Assembly (NCBI GenBank): GCA_007117885.1
Contig: SKFS01000011.1
Coordinates: forward strand, 1-44,451
Reading direction: 5' to 3'
Length of the DNA: 44,451 nt
Source of the DNA: Candidatus Izemoplasma sp.
GTDB lineage: Bacteria; Bacillota_I; Bacilli_A; Izemoplasmatales; Izemoplasmataceae
Shown: piece after piece, positions 19,475-32,022 of the stretch
How the letters are laid out: the number at the start of each line of letters is the position of its first letter
Position numbering within the stretch: position 1 is the first letter of the stretch
The notes under the pieces: generated by a model
What the model was told of the DNA's origin: nothing
Databases searched by the model: none
Seen by the model: the letters and a program-made list of their open reading frames with translations, nothing else
Position numbers and translations under genes: made by a program

Positions 19475-21439
19475 ATGCCAGATAAACAAATACAACCTCC
19501 AAGACCTCCTGTAACTAAAGCGAATAAAATCGGGAATATCATTGTGATGATGCTTATTCTCTTATTTGTCTTTTCAGCGATTTTCTATTACACACAGTCT
19601 GGAGAAGAACCTCAAGAGTTAAGCTATTCTGAGTTTATGCAATACCTTAGAGATAATAAGATTGATACGATTAATTCTAGTCCTATTTCCGGTGATATTA
19701 ATCGTGAAGCTGTCTCCTTAGAAGGGACTTTTATCGTCGTCAATGAAGGGGATCCTGGATACCCATTTAATCGCTCAGGCCAAAGGTATTATTTAGATGT
19801 CCCGTTAGTATTTCTTGACACTATTGTTAATTTAGCAGACCAAAGTGATAATGTTGCCTCTTATCAGCATGCTAGGGGTGCCACCTATAGTTTTTGGAAC
19901 ATTCTTTTCATCTTGTTACCTATTATTTTAATTATTGTCTTTATTAGTTTCTTTATGCGCAGTAGCGGTGGAAATAATCGCGCTTTTGATTTTGGTAAAA
20001 GCCGCGCAAAAATGAATCGAAGTAAAACAACGACGTTTAAGAATGTAGCAGGAGTGGATGAAGAAAAAGAAGAGTTATCTGAAATCATTGACTTCTTAAA
20101 AGATCCGAAAAAATACATGAACTTAGGTGCAAGGATTCCTAAAGGTGTCTTATTAGTTGGTCCCCCAGGAACAGGAAAAACCTTGCTTGCGAGAGCTGTA
20201 GCTGGTGAAGCTGAGGTCCCGTTTTATAGTATAAGTGGTTCTGATTTCGTGGAAATGTTCGTCGGTGTGGGTGCAAGCCGTGTACGCGATATGTTTAAAA
20301 CAGCTAAGCAGACGACACCATGCATTATTTTCATTGATGAAATTGATGCCGTTGGTCGACAAAGAGGTACTGGACTCGGGGGTGGCCACGATGAACGTGA
20401 ACAAACATTAAACCAATTACTCGTCGAAATGGACGGTTTTGGACCCAACTCGGGGATTATTGTAATGGCCGCAACAAACCGTGCAGACGTTTTAGATCCA
20501 GCATTGTTAAGACCTGGTCGATTTGATCGCCAAATTACCATTAATCGGCCTGATGTCAAAGGAAGACAAGAAATTCTCAAAGTCCATGCGCGTAATAAAA
20601 AGATTCACAACTCGGTTACTTTTGAAGAAATCGCGCGTAGAACGCCTGGTTTTACTGGTGCAGATTTAGAAAACTTACTAAATGAAGCAGCGCTATTGGC
20701 TGCAAGAGAAAATAAAAGTTCGATTCGTCTTTACCATATCGACGAAGCGGTTGACCGTGTTATGATGGGCCCTGCAAAAAAATCCCGAGTCTTTTCAAAA
20801 CGTGAGCGCGATTTTATTGCACATCACGAAGCCGGGCATGCTGTATTAGGCATTAAGTTAGATAACGCCAACATCGTTCATAAAGTTACGATTATTCCTA
20901 GAGGTCAAGCAGGCGGATATAACTTGATGCTTCCTGAAGAAGAAGAGTCATTCTTAATGACACGAAAAGCGTTGATTGACCAAATTACTGGTCTTTTAGG
21001 TGGTCGCGTCGCTGAAGAGATTGTCTTCAATGAAGTCTCTACAGGTGCTCATAATGATTTCCAACGAGCAACGGAAATAGCCCGTGCAATGGTTACTGAA
21101 TATGGCATGAGTAGTTTGGGACCTATTCAATATGAAAAACGCTCTGGTAGTGTCTTTTTGGGCCGTGATTATGCCTCTGAAAAAGCTTTTTCAGATACCG
21201 TTGCATTAGAGATCGATAATGAAGTTCGTAAAATTATCAATGAGTCCTATGATAAAGCAAAGAAGACATTAACTGAAAATTTAGACTTGCTAAAACGGAT
21301 TGCTGAAATTCTTCTTGAAGTTGAGACGTTAACACGAGAAGATATTATCGAAATTACCGAGACCGGAACCCTTGAGTGGTGGGAAAAGAAGAAAGCGAAA
21401 AAAGCTGAAAAGTTAGAAGCTAAACCAACAGAAGCATAG
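19475..21439 (+). CDS. ftsH: ATP-dependent zinc metalloprotease FtsH
   Basis: [21 protein letters not shown] region, HEAGH zinc site, two N-terminal TM segments. Confidence 0.97.
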   Translation: MPDKQIQPPRPPVTKANKIGNIIVMMLILLFVFSAIFYYTQSGEEPQELSYSEFMQYLRDNKIDTINSSPISGDINREAVSLEGTFIVVNEGDPGYPFNRSGQRYYLDVPLVFLDTIVNLADQSDNVASYQHARGATYSFWNILFILLPIILIIVFISFFMRSSGGNNRAFDFGKSRAKMNRSKTTTFKNVAGVDEEKEELSEIIDFLKDPKKYMNLGARIPKGVLLVGPPGTGKTLLARAVAGEAEVPFYSISGSDFVEMFVGVGASRVRDMFKTAKQTTPCIIFIDEIDAVGRQRGTGLGGGHDEREQTLNQLLVEMDGFGPNSGIIVMAATNRADVLDPALLRPGRFDRQITINRPDVKGRQEILKVHARNKKIHNSVTFEEIARRTPGFTGADLENLLNEAALLAARENKSSIRLYHIDEAVDRVMMGPAKKSRVFSKRERDFIAHHEAGHAVLGIKLDNANIVHKVTIIPRGQAGGYNLMLPEEEESFLMTRKALIDQITGLLGGRVAEEIVFNEVSTGAHNDFQRATEIARAMVTEYGMSSLGPIQYEKRSGSVFLGRDYASEKAFSDTVALEIDNEVRKIINESYDKAKKTLTENLDLLKRIAEILLEVETLTREDIIEITETGTLEWWEKKKAKKAEKLEAKPTEA

Positions 21440-21478
21440 AGGGTGGTTATCCATCCTCTTTCTAAAGGAGATGTCACG

Positions 21479-23236
<1,758 letters not shown>

Positions 23237-23238
<2 letters not shown>

Positions 23239-23258
23239 AATGGCATTTGCCATTTTTT
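23237..23258 (+). terminator. Rho-independent terminator after lysS
   Basis: AAAATGGCATTTGCCATTTTTTTT. Confidence 0.85.
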
Positions 23259-23302
23259 TTATGCGTAATTCGTTATAATAGTCATTGAAAGAAGGTAATA
23301 AA

Positions 23303-24211
23303 ATGATTGCTAACTCAGTGTATGAACTTATTGGAAACACTCCAATTGTTAAGCTACAATCTTTATCAAAGAATTTTCCCTCTGAAATCTACTTAAAACT
23401 AGAGTGGTTTAATCCTGGCGGTAGCGTCAAAGATCGCATCGCATTGAGTATGATTGAAGCAGCTGAACAAGAAGGTTTGCTAAAACCTGGAATGACTATT
23501 ATCGAACCTACCAGTGGGAATACGGGGATAGGATTAGCTCTTGTAGCTGCCTCTAAAGGCTACCCACTTATCATTACTATGCCTGATACTCTTAGTGTTG
23601 AACGGCAGAAGATTTTAAAAGGTTACGGGGCGCAGCTGATTCTTACTGATGGATCTAAAGGTATGAAGGAAGCCATCCGTGTTGCGCATGATCTTTCACA
23701 AAAAAATGGCTATTTTATGCCAATGCAATTTGAAAACCTTCATAATCCTAAAATCCATATGCGGACAACTGCACAAGAAATCATTCGTGACTTTAACCAC
23801 TTGGACTACTTAGTTGTTGGTGTGGGCACGGGCGGTACAATTACGGGTACGGGATCAATACTAAAAAACCATTTCGATGGCTTATCAATTAAAGCGGTTG
23901 AACCCAAGGATTCTCCTGTTTTAAGTGGCGGTCAGCCTTCACCGCATAAAATTCAAGGTATTGGTGCTGGCTTTGTTCCTCCTATCCTCGATACATCGAT
24001 TTATGATGAAGTCATTGGTGTCACCAATGATGAAGCCTTTGAAATAGCAAGAAAGCTTGCAAAAGAAGAGGGGCTCTTTGTGGGTATATCGACTGGAGCC
24101 AATGTTGCTGCAGCACTCAAAATAGCTCAATCCTTAACTAAGAAACATATCATATTAACATTTTCTCCTAGCAACGCTGAACGGTATTTATCAACTGATC
24201 TATTTAGATAA
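23303..24211 (+). CDS. cysK: Cysteine synthase A
   Basis: MIANSVYELIGNTPIVKL, NPGGSVKDRIA, EPTSGNTGIGLA, GTGGTITGTG. Confidence 0.95.
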   Translation: MIANSVYELIGNTPIVKLQSLSKNFPSEIYLKLEWFNPGGSVKDRIALSMIEAAEQEGLLKPGMTIIEPTSGNTGIGLALVAASKGYPLIITMPDTLSVERQKILKGYGAQLILTDGSKGMKEAIRVAHDLSQKNGYFMPMQFENLHNPKIHMRTTAQEIIRDFNHLDYLVVGVGTGGTITGTGSILKNHFDGLSIKAVEPKDSPVLSGGQPSPHKIQGIGAGFVPPILDTSIYDEVIGVTNDEAFEIARKLAKEEGLFVGISTGANVAAALKIAQSLTKKHIILTFSPSNAERYLSTDLFR

Positions 24212-24212
24212 A

Positions 24213-24246
24213 AACAAAGGATTGATGCGTCCATCAATCCTTTGTT
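24213..24246. terminator. Bidirectional terminator between convergent cysK and cysE
   Basis: 15-bp perfect stem AACAAAGGATTGATG / CATCAATCCTTTGTT with a CGTC loop. Confidence 0.88.
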
Positions 24247-24803
24247 AATTTTCTAGATAAAGAACAAACTTTATCAGAACTATATTCATTAGGGATAATC
24301 CTTGCAGGAATCCCAACCGCTGTAGAATAATCAGGTACATCTCTTAAAACGACAGCATTAGCCCCGATTTTGCTATAGGCCCCGATTTTGATATCTCCTA
24401 GTATTTTTGCGCCCGCAGCAATCATTGCTCCGGTACATATCGTGGGATGGCGTTTTTGTCCGCGATCATTACCCGTGCCTCCAAGTGTCACCCCATGATA
24501 GATTAACACCTCATCAGCAATAATCGTTGATTCACCAATGACCACACCCGTACCATGATCAATCACAACATTCTTGCCAATTCGAGCGCCCGGATGAATT
24601 TCGACCCCAGTGAGTAAACGACCTATACTACTAAGAATTCTCGCTATAAGTTTTAATCGTAGCTGCCACAATCCATGTGAAATACGGTATAGCCAAATGG
24701 CATGCATACCATTATAGGTAAGCACTATTTCCAGCCAATGTCTTGCTGCTGGATCTTTTCTTTTTATCGTTTTAATGTCGCTAATCATGCCCATTTTTAT
24801 CAC
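24234..24803 (-). CDS. cysE: Serine O-acetyltransferase
   Basis: [43 protein letters not shown] left-handed beta-helix hexapeptides. Confidence 0.95.
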   Translation of the reverse strand: MIKMGMISDIKTIKRKDPAARHWLEIVLTYNGMHAIWLYRISHGLWQLRLKLIARILSSIGRLLTGVEIHPGARIGKNVVIDHGTGVVIGESTIIADEVLIYHGVTLGGTGNDRGQKRHPTICTGAMIAAGAKILGDIKIGAYSKIGANAVVLRDVPDYSTAVGIPARIIPNEYSSDKVCSLSRKLTKD

Positions 24804-24812
24804 CTTTGTAAG

Positions 24813-24839
24813 AAAGACATCTAATTTCTAGATGTCTTT
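24813..24839 (-). terminator. Terminator overlapping the stop of the 195-aa ORF
   Basis: 11-bp stem AAAGACATCTA / TAGATGTCTTT. Confidence 0.7.
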
Positions 24840-25415
24840 TCCGATTAGAAATGTTGTATCTGTCGATAGCGGTATGTTTAAGTTCTCTGCAATTTCAACA
24901 AATATATCAATAATACTAACGTATTCAAAGTCAAGATTTTTAACGATATTATAGGTTGCTTTGTTCAATCGATTGGCAGCATACTCAAACTCATCTCTAT
25001 GTTCTGCAATCATGTTCTCAATCATTGTCTCAACTTCGTTTAAATCATGGAAATCAATGTCGTTTTCGAAGGCTTCTAAATCCGCCCTTAAGTCAGAGAT
25101 AAACAGTAAATATCCAACTAATGGTGTGTACGCTTCAAACATCTCGCAGCTTGAGTTAAAAAGCTTCTCATAATAAATACGGATGACTTCAAACTGAGCA
25201 TGAAGATAGTTTAGTCCCACTTGAAAAATCGTTTCGAGTTCTTCACTCAAATCGTTATCTTCAACAGCTCTTTCATAAATGTAGTTTAATACCACGTATA
25301 CCGGTTCAAGACGATCATAAATCAATGAACCATGGTGTTTAAACTTCTCTAAAACTTCTACATTATCGAGTTTCCAATTGACAAAATCTTTCAAAATAAA
25401 GTCAAATTGGTTCAT
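24828..25415 (-). CDS. Hypothetical alpha-helical acidic protein
   Basis: 195-aa ORF with RBS-like AGAGGAAG upstream, filling the space between cysE and fba; no family recognised. Confidence 0.6.
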   Translation of the reverse strand: MNQFDFILKDFVNWKLDNVEVLEKFKHHGSLIYDRLEPVYVVLNYIYERAVEDNDLSEELETIFQVGLNYLHAQFEVIRIYYEKLFNSSCEMFEAYTPLVGYLLFISDLRADLEAFENDIDFHDLNEVETMIENMIAEHRDEFEYAANRLNKATYNIVKNLDFEYVSIIDIFVEIAENLNIPLSTDTTFLIGKDI

Positions 25416-25429
25416 AAAACCACTTCCTC

Positions 25430-26296
25430 TTAAGCTTTAAAACTAGAACCAAATAAGTCCATTTTTTCTTTAACGACTTTGATGATAGCGTCTGATCCTG
25501 GTTTAAGGAGTTTTCTTGGATCAAATCCTTTTCCTTTTAAATCATGACCTTCTTCGATGTATTTACGTGTTGCTTCAGCAAAAACAAGTTGACATTCTGT
25601 GTTAACGTTAATTTTTGAAACACCATAAGAAATTGCTTCTTTAACCATATCATCTGGAATCCCTGTGCCGCCGTGTAACACTAAAGGTATTTCGTCAGTT
25701 GTCTCTCCGATTTCCTTTAATACTTCCATGTTCAATCCTTGCCAGTTATCAGGGTACTTGCCATGAATATTTCCAATCCCTGCAGCTAGCATTGTAATTC
25801 CTAAATCGGCAATCATTTTACACTCTTTAGGATCAGCAACTTCTCCAGTTCCTGTAACACCGTCTTCTTCACCACCGATACTGCCGACCTCAGCTTCAAC
25901 ACTAATCCCATGTTCTGTGGCGTATTTTACGATTTCTTTTGTTTTATGAATGTTTTCTTCAATCGGGTAGTGTGATCCGTCAAACATAACACTCGTAAAA
26001 CCCGCCTCAATACACGCACGCGCCCCTTCATAAGACCCGTGATCTAAATGTAAAGCAACCGGAACGGTAATCTTCATGGTTTCCATCATGTTAGTGACCA
26101 TGGCTACGACAGTATTAAACCCAACCATATATTTCCCAGCACCTTCAGATACGCCTAAAATAACTGGTGATTGGTTATCTTCTGCAGCTGTGAGTATTGC
26201 TTTTGTCCATTCAAGGTTGTTAATGTTGAACTGTCCCACCGCATATCCTTCTTTACGTGCTTTAACTAACATTTCTTTCGCTGACACTAAACCCAT
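25430..26296 (-). CDS. fba: Class II fructose-1,6-bisphosphate aldolase
   Basis: YAVGQFNINNLEWTKAIL, HLDHGS, GSIGGEEDG, LHGGTGIP. Confidence 0.96.
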   Translation of the reverse strand: MGLVSAKEMLVKARKEGYAVGQFNINNLEWTKAILTAAEDNQSPVILGVSEGAGKYMVGFNTVVAMVTNMMETMKITVPVALHLDHGSYEGARACIEAGFTSVMFDGSHYPIEENIHKTKEIVKYATEHGISVEAEVGSIGGEEDGVTGTGEVADPKECKMIADLGITMLAAGIGNIHGKYPDNWQGLNMEVLKEIGETTDEIPLVLHGGTGIPDDMVKEAISYGVSKINVNTECQLVFAEATRKYIEEGHDLKGKGFDPRKLLKPGSDAIIKVVKEKMDLFGSSFKA

Positions 26297-26400
26297 TATA
26301 TAGCCTCCTAATTTATACTTAAAATCAAATTAATTATACTTTATCACACTGTAAAAGTAAACCAATGAGCCTTTTCAATTACAAGTTAACGTTTTCACAA

Positions 26401-26442
26401 TAAAAGAGATGTTAGTCGCTATTTTCGGCAATCTAACATCTC
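26401..26442 (-). terminator. Rho-independent terminator after tldE/pmbA
   Basis: Minus strand AGAGATGTTAG...CTAACATCTCTTTT. Confidence 0.75.
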
Positions 26443-26459
26443 TATTCTAATTATCGAAT

Positions 26460-27773
26460 CTATTCTCCTGAAACAGCGAGAGACTTAATTTTTAAACTTG
26501 GACTTCCGATAAAATTAAAGGCATATTTCATGTCATTACCTACCGCTTCAACATCTTGAAGCATCGTCAGATAATTTCCAGCGACAGTAATTAATGCTAC
26601 CGGTTTAATAATTTCACCGTTTTCAACATAATACCCGCTTGCTTGAAGACTAAAATCACCACTAATCGCATTGGTTCCAGAATGTGTCCCTTGTAAGTCG
26701 GCAATAATCAAACCTTTCTTCATCGTTTTTACGAGATCTTCATAGTTTGATTTTCCTTCTTTGATATAGAAGTTGGTCGGTGATACACTCCCTCTAAAAC
26801 CGTTACCTGTAGAGGATGCATTTGCTTTCTTTGCGGTCTTTAAGTTATGCATATAACTCTCAAGTTTACCTTCTGATATGAGTTCTTGATACTGCGTTTT
26901 AACCCCTTCATCATCAAAAGCTCCACTTCTTGGACTTTTCGCTAAGAATGGATCATCAACGATAGAAATCAATGGACTCGCAATAACTTGACCAATCTTA
27001 TCGCTAAGCTTTGACATTCCTTTTTGAACACTTTCAGCACTAAACATCGACACATATGCTTGTAGCAAACTTGCGCTTGCCTCGTTTGTTAAAACAATCT
27101 CATAAGGTGATGACTTAAGGGCTTTAGCTCCGAGTAATGAGACCGCCTTATCGACCATTTTTTGAGCAATGCTATCAAGGTCGAAGTCACTTAAAAGATT
27201 AGACTGTGTATAGTCAAAAGCTGAACGGCTATCACCCTCTGATCGAGCAACCACTTGTCCACCAATAAAAGCGTTATTAACTCGCTTCTCAAGATTTAAT
27301 CCTTTAGAGTTTTGAATCACAACTCGTTTTGTCGCTTCATTATAGAAGGATTGACTTATTTCAATACGTGAATCCGCTTGCGCCATTTTAGCTTCTAAAT
27401 CGAATGCGAGTTGGATTTTATCTTCGATAGGTGTCTCGTTCAACTGAGCTTGATAGAGGCCATCAACTTTCGGATAATCGTCATCCCCTGGATAAATAAA
27501 CACTTCATCCTTTGATTCAATTAATGTTGCACTCTTAATAATCGCCTCAACCCATTCATCGACTTGATTTAAGTCAATGACTTCCGTTGTCATTTGACCC
27601 ATTTTTCCTTTATAGATACCTTTAATGTTTAAACTATGGGTTTTAGCCATCTGATTTTTTTCTAGTTCTCCTTTAAAAACCGCAAGCTCTACTTGTTCAT
27701 TTTCTTCCAAATAAACTTGAATTGCTTCAACACCACGTTTTTTTGCTATGTCAAATAATTTATCGAAGTTCAT
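26460..27773 (-). CDS. TldE/PmbA family metallopeptidase-like protein
   Basis: 437 aa, TldD/PmbA family; downstream partner of tldD with abutting start/stop. Confidence 0.9.
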   Translation of the reverse strand: MNFDKLFDIAKKRGVEAIQVYLEENEQVELAVFKGELEKNQMAKTHSLNIKGIYKGKMGQMTTEVIDLNQVDEWVEAIIKSATLIESKDEVFIYPGDDDYPKVDGLYQAQLNETPIEDKIQLAFDLEAKMAQADSRIEISQSFYNEATKRVVIQNSKGLNLEKRVNNAFIGGQVVARSEGDSRSAFDYTQSNLLSDFDLDSIAQKMVDKAVSLLGAKALKSSPYEIVLTNEASASLLQAYVSMFSAESVQKGMSKLSDKIGQVIASPLISIVDDPFLAKSPRSGAFDDEGVKTQYQELISEGKLESYMHNLKTAKKANASSTGNGFRGSVSPTNFYIKEGKSNYEDLVKTMKKGLIIADLQGTHSGTNAISGDFSLQASGYYVENGEIIKPVALITVAGNYLTMLQDVEAVGNDMKYAFNFIGSPSLKIKSLAVSGE

Positions 27774-29164
27774 TAGTTTGCCGCCTTTCTTCCACCAACG
27801 GTCATACTAGAAACGCGCAAAGTTGGCTGCCCAACATCCGTTGGTATACTTCCGGATAAACTACCGCACATCCCTTGTGCACGCAGTAAGTTGTTCCCTA
27901 CCATATCGATCTTCTTGAGTGCATCTTTTCCTGTTCCAACAAGGGTGGCTCCTTTTACAGCTTCAGCAATTTTACCCTCACGAATAAGATAACCTTCCAT
28001 TACAGCGAAATTAAAATCACCGGTTGACGGGTTGACAGATCCGCCCCCCATTTTTTTAGCATAAAGTCCATATTCAGTGTTTTTAATAATTTCTTCAAAC
28101 GAAGACTCACCGTTATCAATATAGGTATTACTCATTCTCGATGTCGGTGCATAGCGATAGGACTCGCGCCGCCCAGAACCGGTTGAGTTCTCTTTCATAC
28201 GAATCCCATTTAAATGATCAATCATATAGGTATTCAATACGCCATCTTTGATTAATACACGTCGCTGCTGAGGTCTACCTTCATCATCAAAGTTCGCACT
28301 TCCCCAAGCATTTTCAATGGTTCCATCATCAATCGCTGTCACGATTGGATTCGCGATTTGCTCACCTTTTTTACCACTAAATACACTTGCGTTTTTAGCA
28401 ACCGATGTCGCCTCTAAACTATGACCGCACGCTTCGTGGAAAATAACCCCACCAAAACCATTATCGATTACAACTGGCATAACACCACTTGGACATTCAT
28501 CGGCGTGAAGCATTGTCACCGCGATGCGAGAAGCTTCTTTAGCCGCTTCTTCAACACTAAATGTATCATAAAACTCAAATCCATAAAGACCCCCTGGACC
28601 ATTAAATCCACTTTGCATGTCTTTACCATCATTGGCGACACTATGAATACCAAGACGTGTACGAACACGTTGGTCTTCAACATAAATATCTTCACTGCTT
28701 GCAATCCAAACATTTTGGACATAATCCATATAACTCACAGAGACTTGTTTGATTTCTTCACTATACGCTCTAGCTGCTTCATTTGCCCGTTTTACTATTG
28801 TCACTTTTTCATTCATGTCGACTGTATCAGGCATCTTCTTAATTGCATGTTTGGTTCCTTTTTTCAGTTCACCTAGCTTTATCGTTTCACGAACACGTTT
28901 ACCTTGAAATGATTTTGATAAATCACTTGCTAACTGAATTAAATCCTCTTCTTTCGCACTGTTGGTATAACCATAAACACTGTTATACCCTTTGGCAACA
29001 CGAATACCAATGCCGAACACAATATGATTAAGAGCCTGTTCAACAGTATTACTTTGCATTAGTATTGAGGACTGTTTTTTGTCTTCAATAAAGACTTCTG
29101 CAAAGTCCGCTTGGCTGTCTAAAGCGGTATTAATGATGCGTTCGATTACGCTTTTTTTTAACAT
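27773..29164 (-). CDS. tldD: TldD family metallopeptidase
   Basis: GFGGVIFHEACGHSLEATSVAK metal-binding motif. Start likely MLKKSVIERI rather than the upstream ORF start at 29197. Confidence 0.93.
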   Translation of the reverse strand: MLKKSVIERIINTALDSQADFAEVFIEDKKQSSILMQSNTVEQALNHIVFGIGIRVAKGYNSVYGYTNSAKEEDLIQLASDLSKSFQGKRVRETIKLGELKKGTKHAIKKMPDTVDMNEKVTIVKRANEAARAYSEEIKQVSVSYMDYVQNVWIASSEDIYVEDQRVRTRLGIHSVANDGKDMQSGFNGPGGLYGFEFYDTFSVEEAAKEASRIAVTMLHADECPSGVMPVVIDNGFGGVIFHEACGHSLEATSVAKNASVFSGKKGEQIANPIVTAIDDGTIENAWGSANFDDEGRPQQRRVLIKDGVLNTYMIDHLNGIRMKENSTGSGRRESYRYAPTSRMSNTYIDNGESSFEEIIKNTEYGLYAKKMGGGSVNPSTGDFNFAVMEGYLIREGKIAEAVKGATLVGTGKDALKKIDMVGNNLLRAQGMCGSLSGSIPTDVGQPTLRVSSMTVGGRKAAN

Positions 29165-29226
29165 AATCTTCCTCCTTATATTCATGTACGAAAACAATTA
29201 TATCATAAATTAAAACGCTTTCAAAA

Positions 29227-30834
29227 TTATTTGGTTTGATTGAGGCTATGCTTTATAAAGTCCTTAAACAAAGGATGCGCCCGCTGTGGTCTTGATAAAA
29301 ATTCAGGATGAAACTGTGTTGCAATAAAAAACGGATGATTTTCGAGCTCAATAATCTCAACTAAGTCTTGATCGGGGTTTATGCCTGCAAAGACTAAACC
29401 GTGTTTAGCTAAGATATTGCGGTAATCGTTGTTAAACTCAAAACGGTGGCGATGACGTTCCTGAACTTCTGTTTTTTGATACGCTTGATAAGTTTTTGTG
29501 TCTTTACCAATTTCACAAGGATAAAGCCCAAGTCTTAAGGTACCACCTTTATCCATATCCTCGGTTTGCCCTTCAAGCAAATGAATGACAGGATGATTTG
29601 TGTCAGGATGAATTTCTGTTGAGGAAGCACCAGTTAAACCACAGACATTTCGAGAAAACTCGATAGTTGCTAGTTGCATACCATAACAGAGTCCTAAAAA
29701 AGGTATCTGGTTTTCTCTAGCATATTGAATCGCTCTAATTTTTCCTTCAGTGGCTCTTTTTCCAAAGCCTCCAGGAACCAAAATACCCTTGACATCATGA
29801 AAGTAGTCCTCTGGATTTTGATCAATGAGTTCCGATGCACTAATCCATTTGATTTCCACTTTGGAATTATGGTAATACCCCGCATGATTTAGTGCTTCAA
29901 TAACTGATAAATAAGCATCTTGCAAAGCCACATATTTTCCTACTATGGCGATTTTTACTTCATTTTTTAGATGTTTGACGCGGTTAATCAAACCTTCCCA
30001 TTCAATCATGTCCGCAGCATTGCACTTTAGGTCAAAGTGGTCACAGACAAGTTGATCAAGTTTTTGAGCCTGAAGATTTAAGGCAACTTCATATAAAATA
30101 CTGGCATCTCTCGCTTCAATGACCGCTTCTTTCTTAACATCACAAAATAAGGCAATCTTCTCACGCATACTGTTCGTAATTTCGTGAGACGTTCTCAAAA
30201 GGATAATATCAGGGTTAATCCCTAAGCTTCTCAGTTCTTTAACACTGTGCTGGGTGGGTTTCGTTTTCAGCTCTTTCGGTGCATCTAAGTAAGGAACAAG
30301 CGTATTGTGAATGTAAAGTGTATTATGAAAACCAAAATCTCTACGACACTGGCGTATCGCCTCTAAAAAAGGGAGTGACTCGATATCCCCAACTGTCCCA
30401 CCAATTTCAGTAATAATAATATCCGCATTCGATTCATCTCTTGCAGCAATAAGTTTGTCTTTTATTTCGTTTGTAACATGCGGAATAACTTGAATTGTTG
30501 CGCCTAAATAGTCCCCACGACGTTCTTTCTCAATAACGTTTTTATAGATGCGACCCGTAGTAATATTTGAATGTTGTGTTAAATTTTCATCGATAAATCG
30601 TTCATAATGGCCTAAATCCAAATCGGTTTCCGCACCGTCATCCGTCACAAAAACTTCTCCGTGTTGGTACGGAGACATCGTTCCAGGGTCAACATTAATA
30701 TAGGGATCAAACTTTTGCATAAAAACCTTCAATCCACGGTTTTTGAGTAAACGTCCAAGTGACGAGGCGGTAATGCCCTTACCTAAGCTTGAGACAACCC
30801 CACCGGTCACGAAAATAAATTTAGTCTGTTTCAT
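29227..30834 (-). CDS. pyrG: CTP synthase
   Basis: [24 protein letters not shown]-terminal GATase [12 protein letters not shown] at 30834 preceded by AGGTGG. Confidence 0.97.
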   Translation of the reverse strand: MKQTKFIFVTGGVVSSLGKGITASSLGRLLKNRGLKVFMQKFDPYINVDPGTMSPYQHGEVFVTDDGAETDLDLGHYERFIDENLTQHSNITTGRIYKNVIEKERRGDYLGATIQVIPHVTNEIKDKLIAARDESNADIIITEIGGTVGDIESLPFLEAIRQCRRDFGFHNTLYIHNTLVPYLDAPKELKTKPTQHSVKELRSLGINPDIILLRTSHEITNSMREKIALFCDVKKEAVIEARDASILYEVALNLQAQKLDQLVCDHFDLKCNAADMIEWEGLINRVKHLKNEVKIAIVGKYVALQDAYLSVIEALNHAGYYHNSKVEIKWISASELIDQNPEDYFHDVKGILVPGGFGKRATEGKIRAIQYARENQIPFLGLCYGMQLATIEFSRNVCGLTGASSTEIHPDTNHPVIHLLEGQTEDMDKGGTLRLGLYPCEIGKDTKTYQAYQKTEVQERHRHRFEFNNDYRNILAKHGLVFAGINPDQDLVEIIELENHPFFIATQFHPEFLSRPQRAHPLFKDFIKHSLNQTK

Positions 30835-30856
30835 ATAATCCACCTCAAATATAACA

Positions 30857-30881
30857 AAAAGTCCTCCGACGGAGAACTTTT
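30857..30881 (-). terminator. Leader terminator (attenuator) of pyrG
   Basis: Minus strand AAAAGTTCTCC-GTC-GGAGGACTTTT TTG; 11-bp stem with one G-U pair, within the pyrG leader. Confidence 0.85.
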
Positions 30882-30892
30882 ATTTTTAGAGT

Positions 30893-30930
30893 GCCCACTA
30901 AAATTATATCAAATTCAATGGATAATTCAA
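30893..30930 (-). promoter_or_regulatory. pyrG promoter with GGGC initial transcribed sequence
   Basis: Minus strand TTGAAT (30930-30925), 16-bp spacer, TATAAT (30908-30903), then GGGC at 30896-30893, 7 nt past the -10. Confidence 0.8.
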
Positions 30931-30939
30931 CACCTAAGT

Positions 30940-31572
30940 TTATTTGTCATACTCATCTTCATAAGTATCCATATACTCATTATACTCGTCTTCATCGAAG
31001 TCATCATACTCTTCGTCAACTTCTTCTTCAGTTTCAACAACAACTTCTTCACTGGCAACCTCTATCGGTTCTTCTTTAGGATCTTCTTCAGTCAGAACCT
31101 CATCGATAGAGGGTTCAAGTTGAGCATAATCTTCATCCACTTGAATATCTTCAACATCCGTAAATGTCTCTGTTTCTTCAATCTCAGCTAAGCGTTTCGC
31201 TTCCTCAGCTTCTCTTAAACGCTCTAACCGATCTTGATGCTCTTTTTCTAGCGCTGCTTTTTGCGCAATAATTGCATCGAGATCTTCATCTTCAATTTCG
31301 GCATACTCATTAAAGAAAGAACCATCTTTTTCCCATAACTCAATCTTTTGATGTTTTTTTAAATCCCAAGTATTTTGTCCCGTGTAAACAAACTTAGCAC
31401 TGCTAGTTAAATCGGCATAAAAAGCACTTAATACGTCTGGTAAAAGCGCGTCATCGATGGTTCGTTGTTGTAAAACCAAATCAAAAAGTTCATACAACTC
31501 AATCGGTTGTTGACGTTCTTCTAAAATATTCTCAGCGATGTTAATCAGGCTTTGTTCATTATAATCAATCAT
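30940..31572 (-). CDS. rpoE: DNA-directed RNA polymerase delta subunit
   Basis: N-terminal HARE-HTH-like fold, WDLKKH, extended acidic C-terminal tail; upstream of pyrG as in Firmicutes. Confidence 0.9.
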   Translation of the reverse strand: MIDYNEQSLINIAENILEERQQPIELYELFDLVLQQRTIDDALLPDVLSAFYADLTSSAKFVYTGQNTWDLKKHQKIELWEKDGSFFNEYAEIEDEDLDAIIAQKAALEKEHQDRLERLREAEEAKRLAEIEETETFTDVEDIQVDEDYAQLEPSIDEVLTEEDPKEEPIEVASEEVVVETEEEVDEEYDDFDEDEYNEYMDTYEDEYDK

Positions 31573-31948
31573 TCAAATCCTCCTTTAATGCGTCGCAAAT
31601 CAATGAAAACTCAATGGTATTTAAACGCGCGCCATCTTGATACAAGTGGTATGAAACAAAAATGTTTTGATCTTCGACTCGCAGCACATCTGTCTTAACA
31701 GAAAACTGCATTTGCTGTTGAAGAATCCAATAATTCGCTTTTGTAGTCTTTTTAAGATCAAAAACAATGTCTAATGCTTCACTTGAGACTTTACTGTACT
31801 TTAAATCTGCTTCACTATAGTCAAAACTGTATTTTACTGAATCGCTATCATAGACAATCCAACGATTTTCTAGTTTCACACCGCGTACTTGAATGACCTC
31901 TTCAGCGCCGTTATTTTTAACTCTAAGAAATCCTTGAATTTTAGCCAT
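31565..31948 (-). CDS. DUF1934 family protein
   Basis: MAKIQGFLRVKNNGAEEVIQVRGVKLENRWIVYDSDSVKYSFDYSE; GGAGA RBS before this ATG. Confidence 0.65.
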   Translation of the reverse strand: MAKIQGFLRVKNNGAEEVIQVRGVKLENRWIVYDSDSVKYSFDYSEADLKYSKVSSEALDIVFDLKKTTKANYWILQQQMQFSVKTDVLRVEDQNIFVSYHLYQDGARLNTIEFSLICDALKEDLND

Positions 31949-32022
31949 GAAATCTCCGTTTTCTACAATCTTTTTTAATGCGTATGTATTATATCCTATG
32001 TTCTTATAAGTTTCAAGTAAAA

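Noticed and set aside
20153-20580. Antisense ORFs (83 and 118 aa) within ftsH
   Set aside because: Shadow ORFs opposite the conserved AAA domain; no RBS or domain support.
28421-28876. 151-aa plus-strand ORF antisense to tldD
   Set aside because: Fully overlaps a strongly conserved gene on the other strand; translation has no recognisable domain.
30891-31079. 62-aa plus-strand ORF at the rpoE 3' end
   Set aside because: Low-complexity antisense of the acidic delta-subunit tail.
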